NCBI GenBank assembly: GCA_035771165.1
Contig: JAWNZC010000285.1
Span: 620,001 to 684,000 of the forward strand
Source of the DNA: Paragorgia papillata
Taxonomy: Eukaryota > Cnidaria > Anthozoa > Scleralcyonacea > Coralliidae
DNA: 64,000 bases
Direction: 5' to 3'
Under the pieces are notes generated by a model. The model did no database searches. It was not told the DNA's origin and was given only the letters and a program-made list of their open reading frames with translations. Position 1 is the stretch's first letter; every line of letters starts with the position of its first letter. The position numbers and the translations under genes were made by a program. Positions 53,451 to 61,206 of the stretch are shown piece by piece.

Positions 53451-53950
53451 CCAAATATGGATGTTGAAACACAGAGGGAAAATAAAAAGAAAAAACCGTT
53501 TTTATTTCTGTAAAACCTGCAGTTCAAAAACAACATCTGCGAACATATCATATATTTGAATAATTTATTTACATTCGTTTTACCAATATGGTATGGAAAT
53601 AGATATATATGTTTTTACAAAAAAACAGCTGTTTACTATGGTAGCGAACATACCGAATATGGTAGTGAATAGAAATATTCGTTTTTACCAAATAACTTCC
53701 CGTTTACAATGGACGTAAAACATACCAAATATGGTTGTGAATAGAAACATCCGTTTCCTAGGATATAGGAACATACCAAATATGGTAGTGAATAGAAATA
53801 TTCGTTTTTACCAAATAACTTCCCGTTTACAATGGGAGCAAACATACCAAATATGGTTGTGAATAAAAACATCCGTTTCCTAGGATATATAGGAACATAC
53901 CAAATATGGTAGTGAATAGAAATATTCGTTTTTACAGACATTTATAAAAA
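53451..53950. promoter_or_regulatory. Divergent promoter region: repeat array with five CArG motifs
   Basis: A unit of about 125 bp, containing TTTACCAAATAACTTCCCGT and ATCCGTTTCCTAGGATATA, is repeated just over twice. Exact CC(A/T)6GG motifs (all CCAAATATGG) lie at 53451, 53725, 53776, 53847 and 53900, with near matches at 53583 and 53653. TATAAAAA at 53943-53950 precedes the plus-strand gene at 54022. The array lies between divergent genes, as an enhancer or origin would. Frames read through it are artefacts. Confidence 0.6.
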
Positions 53951-54021
53951 AAGATCTGAAATCCATCAAATTTCATTCAAAACTCAAAACTCGAAGAACA
54001 AACAAGAAAAAAATACTAAAG

Positions 54022-54264
54022 ATGTCTACTTCTACTTCTACACCGTTGGTTGAGAAATATTATAATGAAACATGGTTGAATAATGAAATGTTAACAGAAG
54101 ACTGGATATACGAAGATAATTTTTGGGTGAGAAGAACCAGTACCAATGGGAAAACTATATTCGTGTTCACGAACAGAAAGGCAAAGAATTTTAAAGAAAT
54201 TCACCATCTCTGCCGCAACATTTCGGTAAATTGGGGATACCCCGCACAAAAAGAAGAAGAATAA
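54022..54264 (+). CDS. Unrecognised small protein (80 aa)
   Basis: It starts MSTSTSTPLVEKYYNETW, is rich in Trp and Asn, and contains DNFWVRRTSTNGKTIFVF. A TATA box lies about 72 bp upstream and the repeat array lies behind it. No family was recognised. Confidence 0.55.
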   Translation: MSTSTSTPLVEKYYNETWLNNEMLTEDWIYEDNFWVRRTSTNGKTIFVFTNRKAKNFKEIHHLCRNISVNWGYPAQKEEE

Positions 54265-54294
54265 AAAAAATCAGGAATAAAAACAATTTTTAAT

Positions 54295-54380
54295 GAACTA
54301 TATATCAAGAACTATATATATATCAAGAACTATATATAAAGAACTATATATCAAGAACTATATATCAGGAACTATTAACA
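54295..54380. repeat. Tandem CAAGAACTATATAT
   Basis: Five or so copies of (A)TCAAGAACTATATAT follow the 80-aa gene. Confidence 0.8.
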
Positions 54381-54446
54381 ATAACTATCGATTTTTTCTA
54401 AAATGTCTTATTACGTTGCTTAAAAATGTCTTATTGTTTTTTTATT

Positions 54447-54794
54447 TTACTTAAGTATATTTCCGTTATCACAACGAATATCGTATTGAATATCTTTCAC
54501 AGCAACGCGTACACACGCTTCTATCTCTTTTCTCTCTTCCTCTTCTTCTCTTATTTTCCCCTCTTGATTTTTTCTCTCCATAGTCATGGTATGAGATATT
54601 ACGTTTACCAAAGCATCCTTTAAATCATTCGTCATCCCTACTTCATTTTTCTTATATTCTTTTAACTTTTCATTCACAATTTGTTGTAAATCTAACACGA
54701 AGTCTTCAATATCGTTGATTAGATGATCTTGAACGAAACAATATTCCTCTACGGTCCCACAGCACGTATGATCCATCAACTTATCATCCGACAT
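54447..54794 (-). CDS. Arm family P protein, right copy 1 (115 aa)
   Basis: It shares the FVQDHLINDIEDF and VNEKLKEY segments with the left-arm protein at 22317 and with 55816-56187. The remainder is helical and acidic, ending YDIRCDNGNILK. TATATATAA on the minus strand near 54832-54840 precedes it. Function unknown. Confidence 0.6.
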   Translation of the reverse strand: MSDDKLMDHTCCGTVEEYCFVQDHLINDIEDFVLDLQQIVNEKLKEYKKNEVGMTNDLKDALVNVISHTMTMERKNQEGKIREEEEERKEIEACVRVAVKDIQYDIRCDNGNILK

Positions 54795-54849
54795 CGTGTA
54801 TACAAAAAAATAGAATGTGGTTTATGCTTCTTATATATAATCAATCAAT

Positions 54850-55133
54850 GGAACGAAAAATAACCCAAAAACACAGATAAAAAAGATGAATTCAAATATT
54901 CTGAAAAAAAAATATTCAAAAATGAGGCTAAAAAAAATAATGAGAAAACATAAATGAACGTAAACGAAAGTAAAAAAAGCATAAATATGCATAAACGAAA
55001 GTAAAAAAAAGCATAAATATTCATAAACGAAAGTAAAAAAAGCATAAAAAAGCATAAATAAGCATAAATAAGCATAAAACAGAAAGATTCTAATAAACCA
55101 TATATAGAGCGAAAAAAAATATACCTAATATGG
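54850..55133. promoter_or_regulatory. Intergenic repeats and CArG motif before 55130 gene
   Basis: GCATAAATA(T/A)(G/T)CATAAACGAAAGTAAAAAA units repeat between 54950 and 55080. CCTAATATGG at 55124-55133 is an exact CArG-type motif identical to the one at 23915, and it overlaps the following start codon. Confidence 0.5.
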
Positions 55134-55801
55134 ATTTGGGGTGTAATCAAAAAATTATAAAAGGCGATAGTATTGAAATAAATAAAAACATACGATGTTT
55201 TTTTCCAAGAAAAAAGATGGATATATACAATTACGATGATGAAACTAAGCTTAAATGCGAACACTGTTTATTTGAAGTAAGTGTACTACCCGCTGGTTCT
55301 CTCTACAGATGGAAAGACACATATCAAAGACATCTGTACAGTTGGATTAATATTCCGAAAACAAAAAAAGAAATCTTCACCTTCCCCTGCTTTAAATACC
55401 ATTATCAATTTTCAGATTTAGCGGGGTCAACTATAACCTATGGAATGAGTCTCAACTATGCCTTAACGCAGGACACAGAAGGCGTGAATAATCTATTTAC
55501 AGTAGAAAAATATTCTGGAAAACTTAAAAAGGAACTTGGTGAACCACAACCAATAAAAACAATAGATGCTTTAAACCATATTGCCTTCGATATAGATCAA
55601 GAATCACAAATACATATCGGTGAAAATGAAGAAAACTGTTTTTTAATTGAACTAGCCATTTTATTAAAAAACGAAAAGAACTCGAAAATACTTTTAAATC
55701 TTATATTTAATTTAAATTGTATACATGTTAGAATTAAGCATCAACAAATCATTAACAAGATGATAAAAGCTAGATCTAGAAAAAGAAAATTAGTTTATTA
55801 A
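55130..55801 (+). CDS. Unrecognised protein (223 aa)
   Basis: Start MDLGCNQKI is inside a CArG motif, so the internal MDIYNYDDE (about residue 30) is an alternative start. It contains a CEHC pair, YRWKDTYQRHLYSWI and FPCFKYHYQF, and ends in a basic stretch, KARSRKRK. No known domain was found. It is the only plus-strand gene between the two right-arm family P genes. Confidence 0.5.
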   Translation: MDLGCNQKIIKGDSIEINKNIRCFFPRKKMDIYNYDDETKLKCEHCLFEVSVLPAGSLYRWKDTYQRHLYSWINIPKTKKEIFTFPCFKYHYQFSDLAGSTITYGMSLNYALTQDTEGVNNLFTVEKYSGKLKKELGEPQPIKTIDALNHIAFDIDQESQIHIGENEENCFLIELAILLKNEKNSKILLNLIFNLNCIHVRIKHQQIINKMIKARSRKRKLVY

Positions 55802-55815
55802 AGTCATGTATATAT

Positions 55816-56187
55816 TTACTCCTTATTTGTCTCTACTGCTTCTCTCTTTCGTTTCATTGATTGTTCAACAAACTTCGTAAGATCCTCTGAATGTTCAATA
55901 TATCGTACAAGTTTTACTTTTGCAAGCTTCCCACCCACAACAGTTTTTATCTGTCGTTTCATCCAGAACTTTATTATCGATTTAAGCTCTAATTCGACAT
56001 CATCATTAAGATTAACTTCCACCAACTTTTCCTTCAAGATTTTCTGTATATGGCTTGCTATTTCTTCAACATCACTGTCTAATTGTTCTTGAACAAATTT
56101 ATGTGTCGCTTTAACATCAATTACTTGAACATCCGTAACTTTTGTCGAAATTAATGAATCGATTCTCGATATATTCTCCTCTAACAT
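55816..56187 (-). CDS. Arm family P protein, right copy 2 (123 aa)
   Basis: It begins MLEENISRIDSLISTK, close to the ENGNNISRIASLITVK start of the left-arm gene at 22317. It shares FVQEQLDSDVEEIA and LKEKLVEV with it. It ends in a basic helix. Together with 54447 it mirrors the two left-arm genes in inverted orientation. Confidence 0.65.
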   Translation of the reverse strand: MLEENISRIDSLISTKVTDVQVIDVKATHKFVQEQLDSDVEEIASHIQKILKEKLVEVNLNDDVELELKSIIKFWMKRQIKTVVGGKLAKVKLVRYIEHSEDLTKFVEQSMKRKREAVETNKE

Positions 56188-56372
56188 CTCATTCGTTTGT
56201 TTTTTTTCTCTCCCTGTACTTTATTATACCTTTCAATTCTAATATGATGTCTATGTAAAGATTAATGTCTAATAATAATATTAATATCAGATCTTTTTCC
56301 CTCTGATTCATTTGGTTTTTGTAATTCTTCTTCTTCGTTCATGGGTTTATATATATATATATATATATATAA

Positions 56373-56574
56373 GTGAGTTATGGTTCACGAAATGTTAGAG
56401 AGTGCTCAATACCATATAGATAGAGCAAAATACAAAGTATAAAGTATAGTTTTACCTTAAAGTCTTCGCTACCAGAGGTTTCACCCTAAACGGGATCATC
56501 AGGCGACTGATGATCCCGTTTAGGGTGAAACCTCTGGTAGCGAAGACTTTAAGGTAAAACTATACTTTATACTT

Positions 56575-56578
<4 letters not shown>
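56373..56578 (-). mobile_element. Hairpin MITE in a TA tract, copy 2
   Basis: Two 72-bp arms (56431-56502 and 56507-56578) around GCGA form a near-perfect hairpin. The adjacent tail (56373-56430) matches the tail of the host copy at 6521-6701 in reverse. TA tracts flank it, the right one more than 70 bp long. Confidence 0.8.
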
Positions 56579-56655
<77 letters not shown>

Positions 56656-56659
56656 TTTA

Positions 56660-56669
56660 CCAAATATGG
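56660..56669. promoter_or_regulatory. CArG-like motif CCAAATATGG
   Basis: This exact copy lies just right of the TA tract and is the last one in element 1. Confidence 0.45.
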
Positions 56670-56721
56670 TTGTAGGAAAAACAAAAAAATCGCTTTTTTT
56701 TAGCGAAAATATATTTATTGT

Positions 56722-57042
56722 CTACTCATCATCCCAAAATCCAGTACAACGTCCTATATCCACACTAAAATCATAACTCTTCTGAGATAACGTCCAATAA
56801 TATTTATACGTAGGAATTGGTGTAATTCCTTCCGTGTTCACCGTTTCAAAAAAAACTTTATCTTCATACTTCTTGAAATAATCCTTTTTTACATCAAGTA
56901 CCTTGAGATGGGTACCAAAACAGCTCCCCAGCATTTCATATATTCCATCAAAACAAATAAATGTTGCGTTAATGTTATTCACATCCATTTCCTTTACCAA
57001 CATGTTTAATGCGTTTGTATGATGGTGATATCTTACATTCAC
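56722..57042 (-). CDS. Unrecognised protein (106 aa)
   Basis: It starts MNVRYHHHTNALNMLVKEM and contains FICFDGIYEMLGSCFG and YKYYWTLSQKSYDF. It ends 7 nt downstream of the next minus-strand gene's stop. No family was recognised. It is probably the rightmost operon-like pair of element 1. Confidence 0.5.
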   Translation of the reverse strand: MNVRYHHHTNALNMLVKEMDVNNINATFICFDGIYEMLGSCFGTHLKVLDVKKDYFKKYEDKVFFETVNTEGITPIPTYKYYWTLSQKSYDFSVDIGRCTGFWDDE

Positions 57043-57049
57043 CGTAAAA

Positions 57050-57490
57050 TTACATCTTTAATATAAGCCTGGGAAAACATTCAAGTTCACGTGTTGTTTT
57101 ATTTGGATAAAATGAATAAAAGTATTTTTTTATTTTTTTTTCATCTTTTTCTTCTTCATTCTTTTTTTCTTTTAATTCTGGTTGAATATCAAGCAAAACT
57201 TCTAGATTATGTATATATGCATCTAATTCTTCTTGCGACATATTTGCAATCATCCAATTGAGTATTTTTTCACCCCGACACATTACAACCAAATTATTTT
57301 TTCCCACTGTAATATTTCCCTTCAACGCGAAATGGATACAACAACTTGGATATAGTAAGTAGGGTATAAAGGCCGATTCTGGCGAATTTTGAAATCCAAG
57401 ATGGCCGCCATCATTTCCAGGAGGGGAGGGGGGTTGGCCTCGCCTTCGGCTCGGCCCGGAGCTCGCCTCGGCCGCCATGTTGTTTTCCAA
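57050..57490 (-). CDS. Unrecognised protein, N-terminus uncertain (up to 146 aa)
   Basis: The C-terminal half (from about CCIHFALKGNITVG) has the AT-rich codon style of element 1, with an EKKNEEEKDEKK stretch. The N-terminal 35 residues come from a GC-rich block (about 57370-57480) that looks foreign to the element, so the real start may be internal, for example the Met before CRGEK, or the gene may be truncated at the junction. Confidence 0.4.
   Translation of the reverse strand: MENNMAAEASSGPSRRRGQPPSPPGNDGGHLGFQNSPESAFIPYLLYPSCCIHFALKGNITVGKNNLVVMCRGEKILNWMIANMSQEELDAYIHNLEVLLDIQPELKEKKNEEEKDEKKIKKYFYSFYPNKTTRELECFPRLILKM
57370..57487. other. GC-rich block at the element 1 / element 2 junction
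   Basis: It contains AAGATGGCCGCCATC, a GGAGGGGAGGGGGG run and CTCGGCTCGGCCCGG text. Its composition contrasts sharply with both sides. It may be host sequence left between the two elements or a terminal part of element 2. Confidence 0.45.
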
Positions 57491-57661
57491 GAATTTCCCG
57501 AAGACTTCTCGAAGAATTTCCCGAAGGGTTTCCGAAGAATTTCCCGAAGAATTTCCCGAAGAAATTTTCAGGAGGGGGGTTTTGGGGAGGGGTTTTGGGG
57601 AGGGGTTTTGGGGAGGGGTTTTGGGGAGGGGTTTTGGGGAAGGGGTTTTTTTGGAAAGGGG
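57488..57661. repeat. GAATTTCCCGAAG array followed by G4-forming GGGGTTTTGGGGA repeats
   Basis: GAATTTCCCGAAG and variants occur four or five times (57488-57565). The next 85 bp contain five units of GGGGTTTTGGGGA with G-runs of four and more. The second part is a strong candidate for a G-quadruplex. The frames crossing it only echo the repeats. Confidence 0.8.
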
Positions 57662-57707
57662 ATTTTTAAAATGTTTTTAAAAAATGTAAAAAGACCCTTT
57701 TAACAAA

Positions 57708-58268
57708 ATGTTTAGTAAAGAAATAACAGAAACTGTATGCAAAATCCAAGATATTGCAGTAAACAAAATTCCAGCATTTAAAACCTTTCGGCCTGTTTTT
57801 TATAATCTTCTTATTTTTTACAACAAAACACTGCAGTATAACAACAAAGAATTTGAAGCCAGTACCAAAAGAATTTATGCATTTTTAAAAGCAATAGAAA
57901 AACATCCGCAAAAAGTACCCCTTTTGCATGCATTAACACCAATGTTTAAAATGTTAATAACAACAGAGTTGTTTGGAACCTGCGAACTTGTTTACCACGA
58001 AAAACTTGACAAATACTATTTTGTTGACTATGTAATGATTTGGGAAAAATTTATGGTAAAAAAAGTACTTTTTAGAAATAACATTGTTGTTATTCCATAC
58101 AAAAAAAGATGGACTTTTGGGGATCGTGCGGTACCAAAGGAATTAGCAAAAATAGCATTTAAAGAGGTGTCCAACATATATGGTAAAGATACCAAACCCG
58201 AGGATTTAGTCCGTTACATACATAAAAATATTTCTATAAAAAACGACATTTGGTTTTTAAAAGAATAA
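57708..58268 (+). CDS. Unrecognised protein, first gene of element 2 (186 aa)
   Basis: It starts MFSKEITETVCKIQDIAV about 45 bp after the G-rich repeats. Hydrophobic and aromatic residues are frequent (FYNLLIFYNKTLQYNN, YYFVDYVMIWEKF), and there is a basic KKRWTFGDR. It looks globular and without membrane helices. No family was recognised. The codon style is less T-rich than in element 1. Confidence 0.6.
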   Translation: MFSKEITETVCKIQDIAVNKIPAFKTFRPVFYNLLIFYNKTLQYNNKEFEASTKRIYAFLKAIEKHPQKVPLLHALTPMFKMLITTELFGTCELVYHEKLDKYYFVDYVMIWEKFMVKKVLFRNNIVVIPYKKRWTFGDRAVPKELAKIAFKEVSNIYGKDTKPEDLVRYIHKNISIKNDIWFLKE

Positions 58269-58287
58269 AAAAATAAAATAAAAGAGA

Positions 58288-58536
58288 ATGCCTAGAGGAA
58301 CCCATAACATTATCAACCACGACAAAAAGGAAAGCTTTCCCTGTGGGATTTGTAAATTTGAAACATATTCAAAAACAGCACAAAGATTACATGCAAAAGT
58401 TGTTCATAAAATAACTTTACAAGACATTGGTTTAGGTTTAAGATGCAAAGTATGCTTAAAAACCTTTAAAACAAAAAAGGAACTAATTACTCATTGTGGT
58501 TTTCATTCAAAAAGAAAAAAAAGTAATAAAGTATAG
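58288..58536 (+). CDS. Two-finger C2H2 mini-protein, copy 1 (82 aa)
   Basis: C-x2-C...H-x4-H is formed by PCGICKFE...RLHAKVVH (about residues 19-40). A second finger is CKVCLKTF...HCGFH (53-73). It probably binds DNA or RNA. It lies 20 nt after the first gene, and a close paralogue follows. Confidence 0.65.
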   Translation: MPRGTHNIINHDKKESFPCGICKFETYSKTAQRLHAKVVHKITLQDIGLGLRCKVCLKTFKTKKELITHCGFHSKRKKSNKV

Positions 58537-58623
58537 AACTAAAAAATTTGTATTCTTTTGGAAATTTTTTTTTGGAGAAAAATTGTAATTTTTGTCTTAA
58601 AGAAAAAAAATAAAATAAAGAGG

Positions 58624-58860
58624 ATGAACAGAACTTATAAGGTATTCTCACCCAACGGAAAGTCTTCCTTCCACTGTGGGATTTGTAAATTTGAAGTAAA
58701 AACAAATATAGCACTAAGATTACACAATAAGGTTGTTCATGGAGAAACTTCAAATATAAATATAAATTGTAAAGTATGCTTAAAAACCTTTAATACAGAA
58801 AAGGAACTAAAAACCCATTGCAAAATCCACATAAAAAGATTAAAAGTTAAAAAATGCTAA
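58624..58860 (+). CDS. Two-finger C2H2 mini-protein, copy 2 (78 aa)
   Basis: Start MNRTYKVFSPNGK is chosen by similarity to copy 1 and by the AAATAAAGAGG leader. HCGICKFE...RLHNKVVH and CKVCLKTF...HCKIH match copy 1 almost residue for residue, so this is a tandem duplication. Retention of all ligands in both copies suggests both are used. Confidence 0.65.
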   Translation: MNRTYKVFSPNGKSSFHCGICKFEVKTNIALRLHNKVVHGETSNININCKVCLKTFNTEKELKTHCKIHIKRLKVKKC

Positions 58861-58883
58861 ACTTTAAAATAAAATAAAAAAGA

Positions 58884-58967
58884 ATGCCTGAACAATTTCC
58901 GAACTATAACTTACATAATTTCCTATTCTTTTTGAATAGGAATTTAAACCCTTTAAATAAACAATGA
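58884..58967 (+). CDS. Possible micro-gene (27 aa)
   Basis: ATG after an AAAATAAAAAAG leader like those of its neighbours opens a 27-codon frame (MPEQFPNYNL...). Its TGA overlaps the next ATG as ATGA. A 9-bp hairpin lies within it. It could be a coupling leader or chance. Confidence 0.25.
   Translation: MPEQFPNYNLHNFLFFLNRNLNPLNKQ
58920..58942. terminator. Intergenic hairpin TTCCTATTC-TTTTT-GAATAGGAA
   Basis: A perfect 9-bp stem with a five-T loop lies just before the lectin-like fibre gene. It may mark transcript 3' ends, as hairpins do in some giant viruses and virophages. That role is inference. Confidence 0.4.
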
Positions 58968-59782
58968 GTTACTTCTATGGTTATGGCAGTCGCCGACATA
59001 ATGCACAACATAGCGATACCGAAAAGAGAATTAAAGACATTGAAAAGAAAATAAAAAATCTGGGTGTGGAAGGAAATTACCAAACTGTTTTTGATGTTAA
59101 CTTGACAACTGCTGTTAAAACCTTTGAAATCGCTAACGGAGAAAGAAGAATAACCCAAGCACGGAGTGGAAACTCTGTTTTATGGCAAGATGATAAATCC
59201 GTTGCCCCTACATTTGGCTCGGATCCCATTGGTCCAGGTACAGATTACATTGAAAACACAGGAGGAAACTACATGTGTTTTTGCAACACTGATATGCAGT
59301 TTAATGATGTTTCTGTTTTTGTTGTTTGCGCGGTAGTGGATACATCTGTTCCCGACGATTGGTGTTATCTTATTGGGAATGATAATGGTAATTATGATAA
59401 ATATCTTAGCTTTAAATCCTACTCTTACTCCAAATTAGTAATTGGCGGTATAAGACAAAGCACTAAAAAAACAGTAAATATTGTTAGCCCCCATAGCATT
59501 CTTAGCAAACACTTAATTTCCTGCCATTGGCTGGGGACTGGAAGTGCTATATATTTAAATAGCAAAAAGTTGGCAGGATCAGAATTTGAATCGGATTTAG
59601 CAGATATAGGTAGTCCATTTGGATCTGTTTTTTTAAATAAAAGATTGAGTGGAGCCCCCTCAAATAGTACCCAGCTAAAAGGAAAAATCTATGGGTTCAA
59701 AATTGTCCATGGACCATTACTTCCAGCTGAGATTGTAAAAATTAATAAGGATATGATGAAAGAATATGGAAACTTTATATAA
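58964..59782 (+). CDS. Fibre-like protein with LamG/concanavalin-type domain (272 aa)
   Basis: The N-terminus MSYFYGYGSRRHN resembles that of the collagen-like protein downstream. A short coiled coil follows (DTEKRIKDIEKKIKNLG, about residues 20-36). Then comes a linker, then a beta-sandwich lectin-like domain (about 85-272) with WCYLIGNDN, AIYLNSKKLAG and the closing GKIYGFKIVHGPLLPAEI that is typical of LamG_3-type domains. It is probably a trimeric vertex fibre that binds glycans on the host cell. The role is inference from architecture. Confidence 0.6.
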   Translation: MSYFYGYGSRRHNAQHSDTEKRIKDIEKKIKNLGVEGNYQTVFDVNLTTAVKTFEIANGERRITQARSGNSVLWQDDKSVAPTFGSDPIGPGTDYIENTGGNYMCFCNTDMQFNDVSVFVVCAVVDTSVPDDWCYLIGNDNGNYDKYLSFKSYSYSKLVIGGIRQSTKKTVNIVSPHSILSKHLISCHWLGTGSAIYLNSKKLAGSEFESDLADIGSPFGSVFLNKRLSGAPSNSTQLKGKIYGFKIVHGPLLPAEIVKINKDMMKEYGNFI

Positions 59783-59788
59783 ATAAAC

Positions 59789-60988
59789 ATGAGTTATTAC
59801 TATGGATATGATGATCCAGATTTTCCAAGTTATGGAAAGGATGGAGACACTGGGGAAACAGGTCCACAGGGGCCCCAAGGAGACACTGGCGTAACAGGAC
59901 CCCAAGGACCCAAAGGAGATAAAGGAAACACTGGGACAACAGGAGCAGCTGGTTTAGCAGGACCACAGGGGTCCAAAGGAGACACTGGCAACACAGGAGC
60001 AGCTGGTTCCAAAGGAGACAAAGGAGACCATGGTATTAGAGGAGCTCAAGGATCCAAAGGAGACAGGGGAGACAGGGGTTTAGCAGGTTCCACAGGATCT
60101 GGCGGCCCCAAAGGAGATAAAGGAGACCATGGAACCATGGGAACAAAAGGATCCAAAGGAGACAAAGGAGACAAAGGAGACAAGGGTATGGCAGGTGCAA
60201 CAGCCCAAAAAGGAGACAAAGGAGACCATGGTGATGATGGAGCAAAAGGAAACAAAGGAGACACTGGGGCAACAGGTCCACAAGGATCCAAAGGAGACAA
60301 AGGAGACAAAGGAGACACTGGTAACACAGGTTCCCAAGGACCCCAAGGATCCCAAGGATCCCAAGGACCCCAAGGAACCAAAGGAGACAAAGGAGACAAA
60401 GGGGACAGGGGTTTAACAGGTCCCCAAGGATTACCAGGACCAAAAGGAACAACTGGACAAAGAGGTATCAGAGGCTTAAGAGGAGTTACTGGAGCCACAG
60501 GACAAGCTGGAAATTTTACACAGGTGGTAAAGTATAGAAAAGGTAGTGGAAAAACAAGCTATAAAGCAGGTAGTTGGGATAACACAAATAACAACAGCAC
60601 TTTGCTATCATTTACCGCAACAGAATCTGGAAAATTTTTAATAAAATACTGGTTTACACTAGAACCAGATGGACATAAAATAGATCAACAATCTAAACAA
60701 ACTGGTTGGTGGGCTTCTTCATATAGAGCATATTTTGACCTTAAAACAGATCTTTACCATGGAGATGTTAATATAAGATCAAACAAACTTGCGGATTTGG
60801 AAACCCTAACCATGGGTAAAACATATTACGAAACAAAACCCCACCATATATTTTGCGAAGCCATTGCAACCATAATAAAGGGAACCAAAGTATCTTTACA
60901 TTGTTATTCTGGTTCGGTTGGAGATGACTATACCTTTTTGTTTTTTGATGTGCGGGATGTTGAAATTAACCTGCTTAAGATTAATTAA
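59789..60988 (+). CDS. Collagen-like fibre with C-terminal globular head (399 aa)
   Basis: After [16 protein letters not shown] comes a Gly-X-Y region (about residues 17-245) rich in GDKGDKG and GPQG, with one break at GATAQKGDK. The C-terminal 150 residues look like a C1q/TNF-type jelly-roll head ([32 protein letters not shown]). It would form a triple-helical stalk with a trimeric head. It lies 6 nt after the lectin fibre gene. Antisense frames in this gene are only echoes of the Gly repeat. Confidence 0.75.
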   Translation: MSYYYGYDDPDFPSYGKDGDTGETGPQGPQGDTGVTGPQGPKGDKGNTGTTGAAGLAGPQGSKGDTGNTGAAGSKGDKGDHGIRGAQGSKGDRGDRGLAGSTGSGGPKGDKGDHGTMGTKGSKGDKGDKGDKGMAGATAQKGDKGDHGDDGAKGNKGDTGATGPQGSKGDKGDKGDTGNTGSQGPQGSQGSQGPQGTKGDKGDKGDRGLTGPQGLPGPKGTTGQRGIRGLRGVTGATGQAGNFTQVVKYRKGSGKTSYKAGSWDNTNNNSTLLSFTATESGKFLIKYWFTLEPDGHKIDQQSKQTGWWASSYRAYFDLKTDLYHGDVNIRSNKLADLETLTMGKTYYETKPHHIFCEAIATIIKGTKVSLHCYSGSVGDDYTFLFFDVRDVEINLLKIN

Positions 60989-60993
60989 AATAA

Positions 60994-61206
60994 ATGGACT
61001 CCAAAGAATTTTCAAAAGTTTTAACCAAATGTCAACATGAACACAAATGTGTTTTGGTTAAGGCTGTTCTTAAAACAGCAACAGACAACTCCACAGAAGA
61101 AATATATTACAACACAAACCATAAAAATATCTGTAATTATTTACATCCCAATGAAGACCCAATAAAAATGCTAACACGGATAGGTGTATATGATACTGTT
61201 TTTTAA
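60994..61206 (+). CDS. Unrecognised small protein (70 aa)
   Basis: It starts MDSKEFSKVLTKCQHEHKC 5 nt after the collagen-like gene. It has His and Cys near the N-terminus and a C-terminal LTRIGVYDTVF. No family was recognised. Its place in the fibre block suggests a virion or assembly factor (inference). Confidence 0.5.
   Translation: MDSKEFSKVLTKCQHEHKCVLVKAVLKTATDNSTEEIYYNTNHKNICNYLHPNEDPIKMLTRIGVYDTVF

Noticed and set aside
53636..53941. Minus-strand frame of about 100 codons with internal repeats
   Set aside because: It only reads the CArG-containing repeat array. The repeated peptide follows the DNA repeat and lies in a promoter region.
54831..55264. Hydrophobic minus-strand frames rich in Phe and Tyr
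   Set aside because: They come from GCATAAATA/AAAGTAAAAA repeats and overlap the better-supported plus-strand gene at 55130.
57389..57703. Plus-strand frames with GFWGGVLGRGFGEG repeats
   Set aside because: They merely translate the G-rich and GAATTTCCCGAAG repeats, and no start or domain is credible.
60129..60416. Plus-strand frame rich in KETKETKE inside the collagen gene
   Set aside because: It is the +1 reading of the GACAAAGGA repeat, within a gene whose frame is clear.
59830..60498. Several Pro/Leu/Ser-rich minus-strand frames
   Set aside because: They are antisense readings of the collagen Gly-X-Y repeat.
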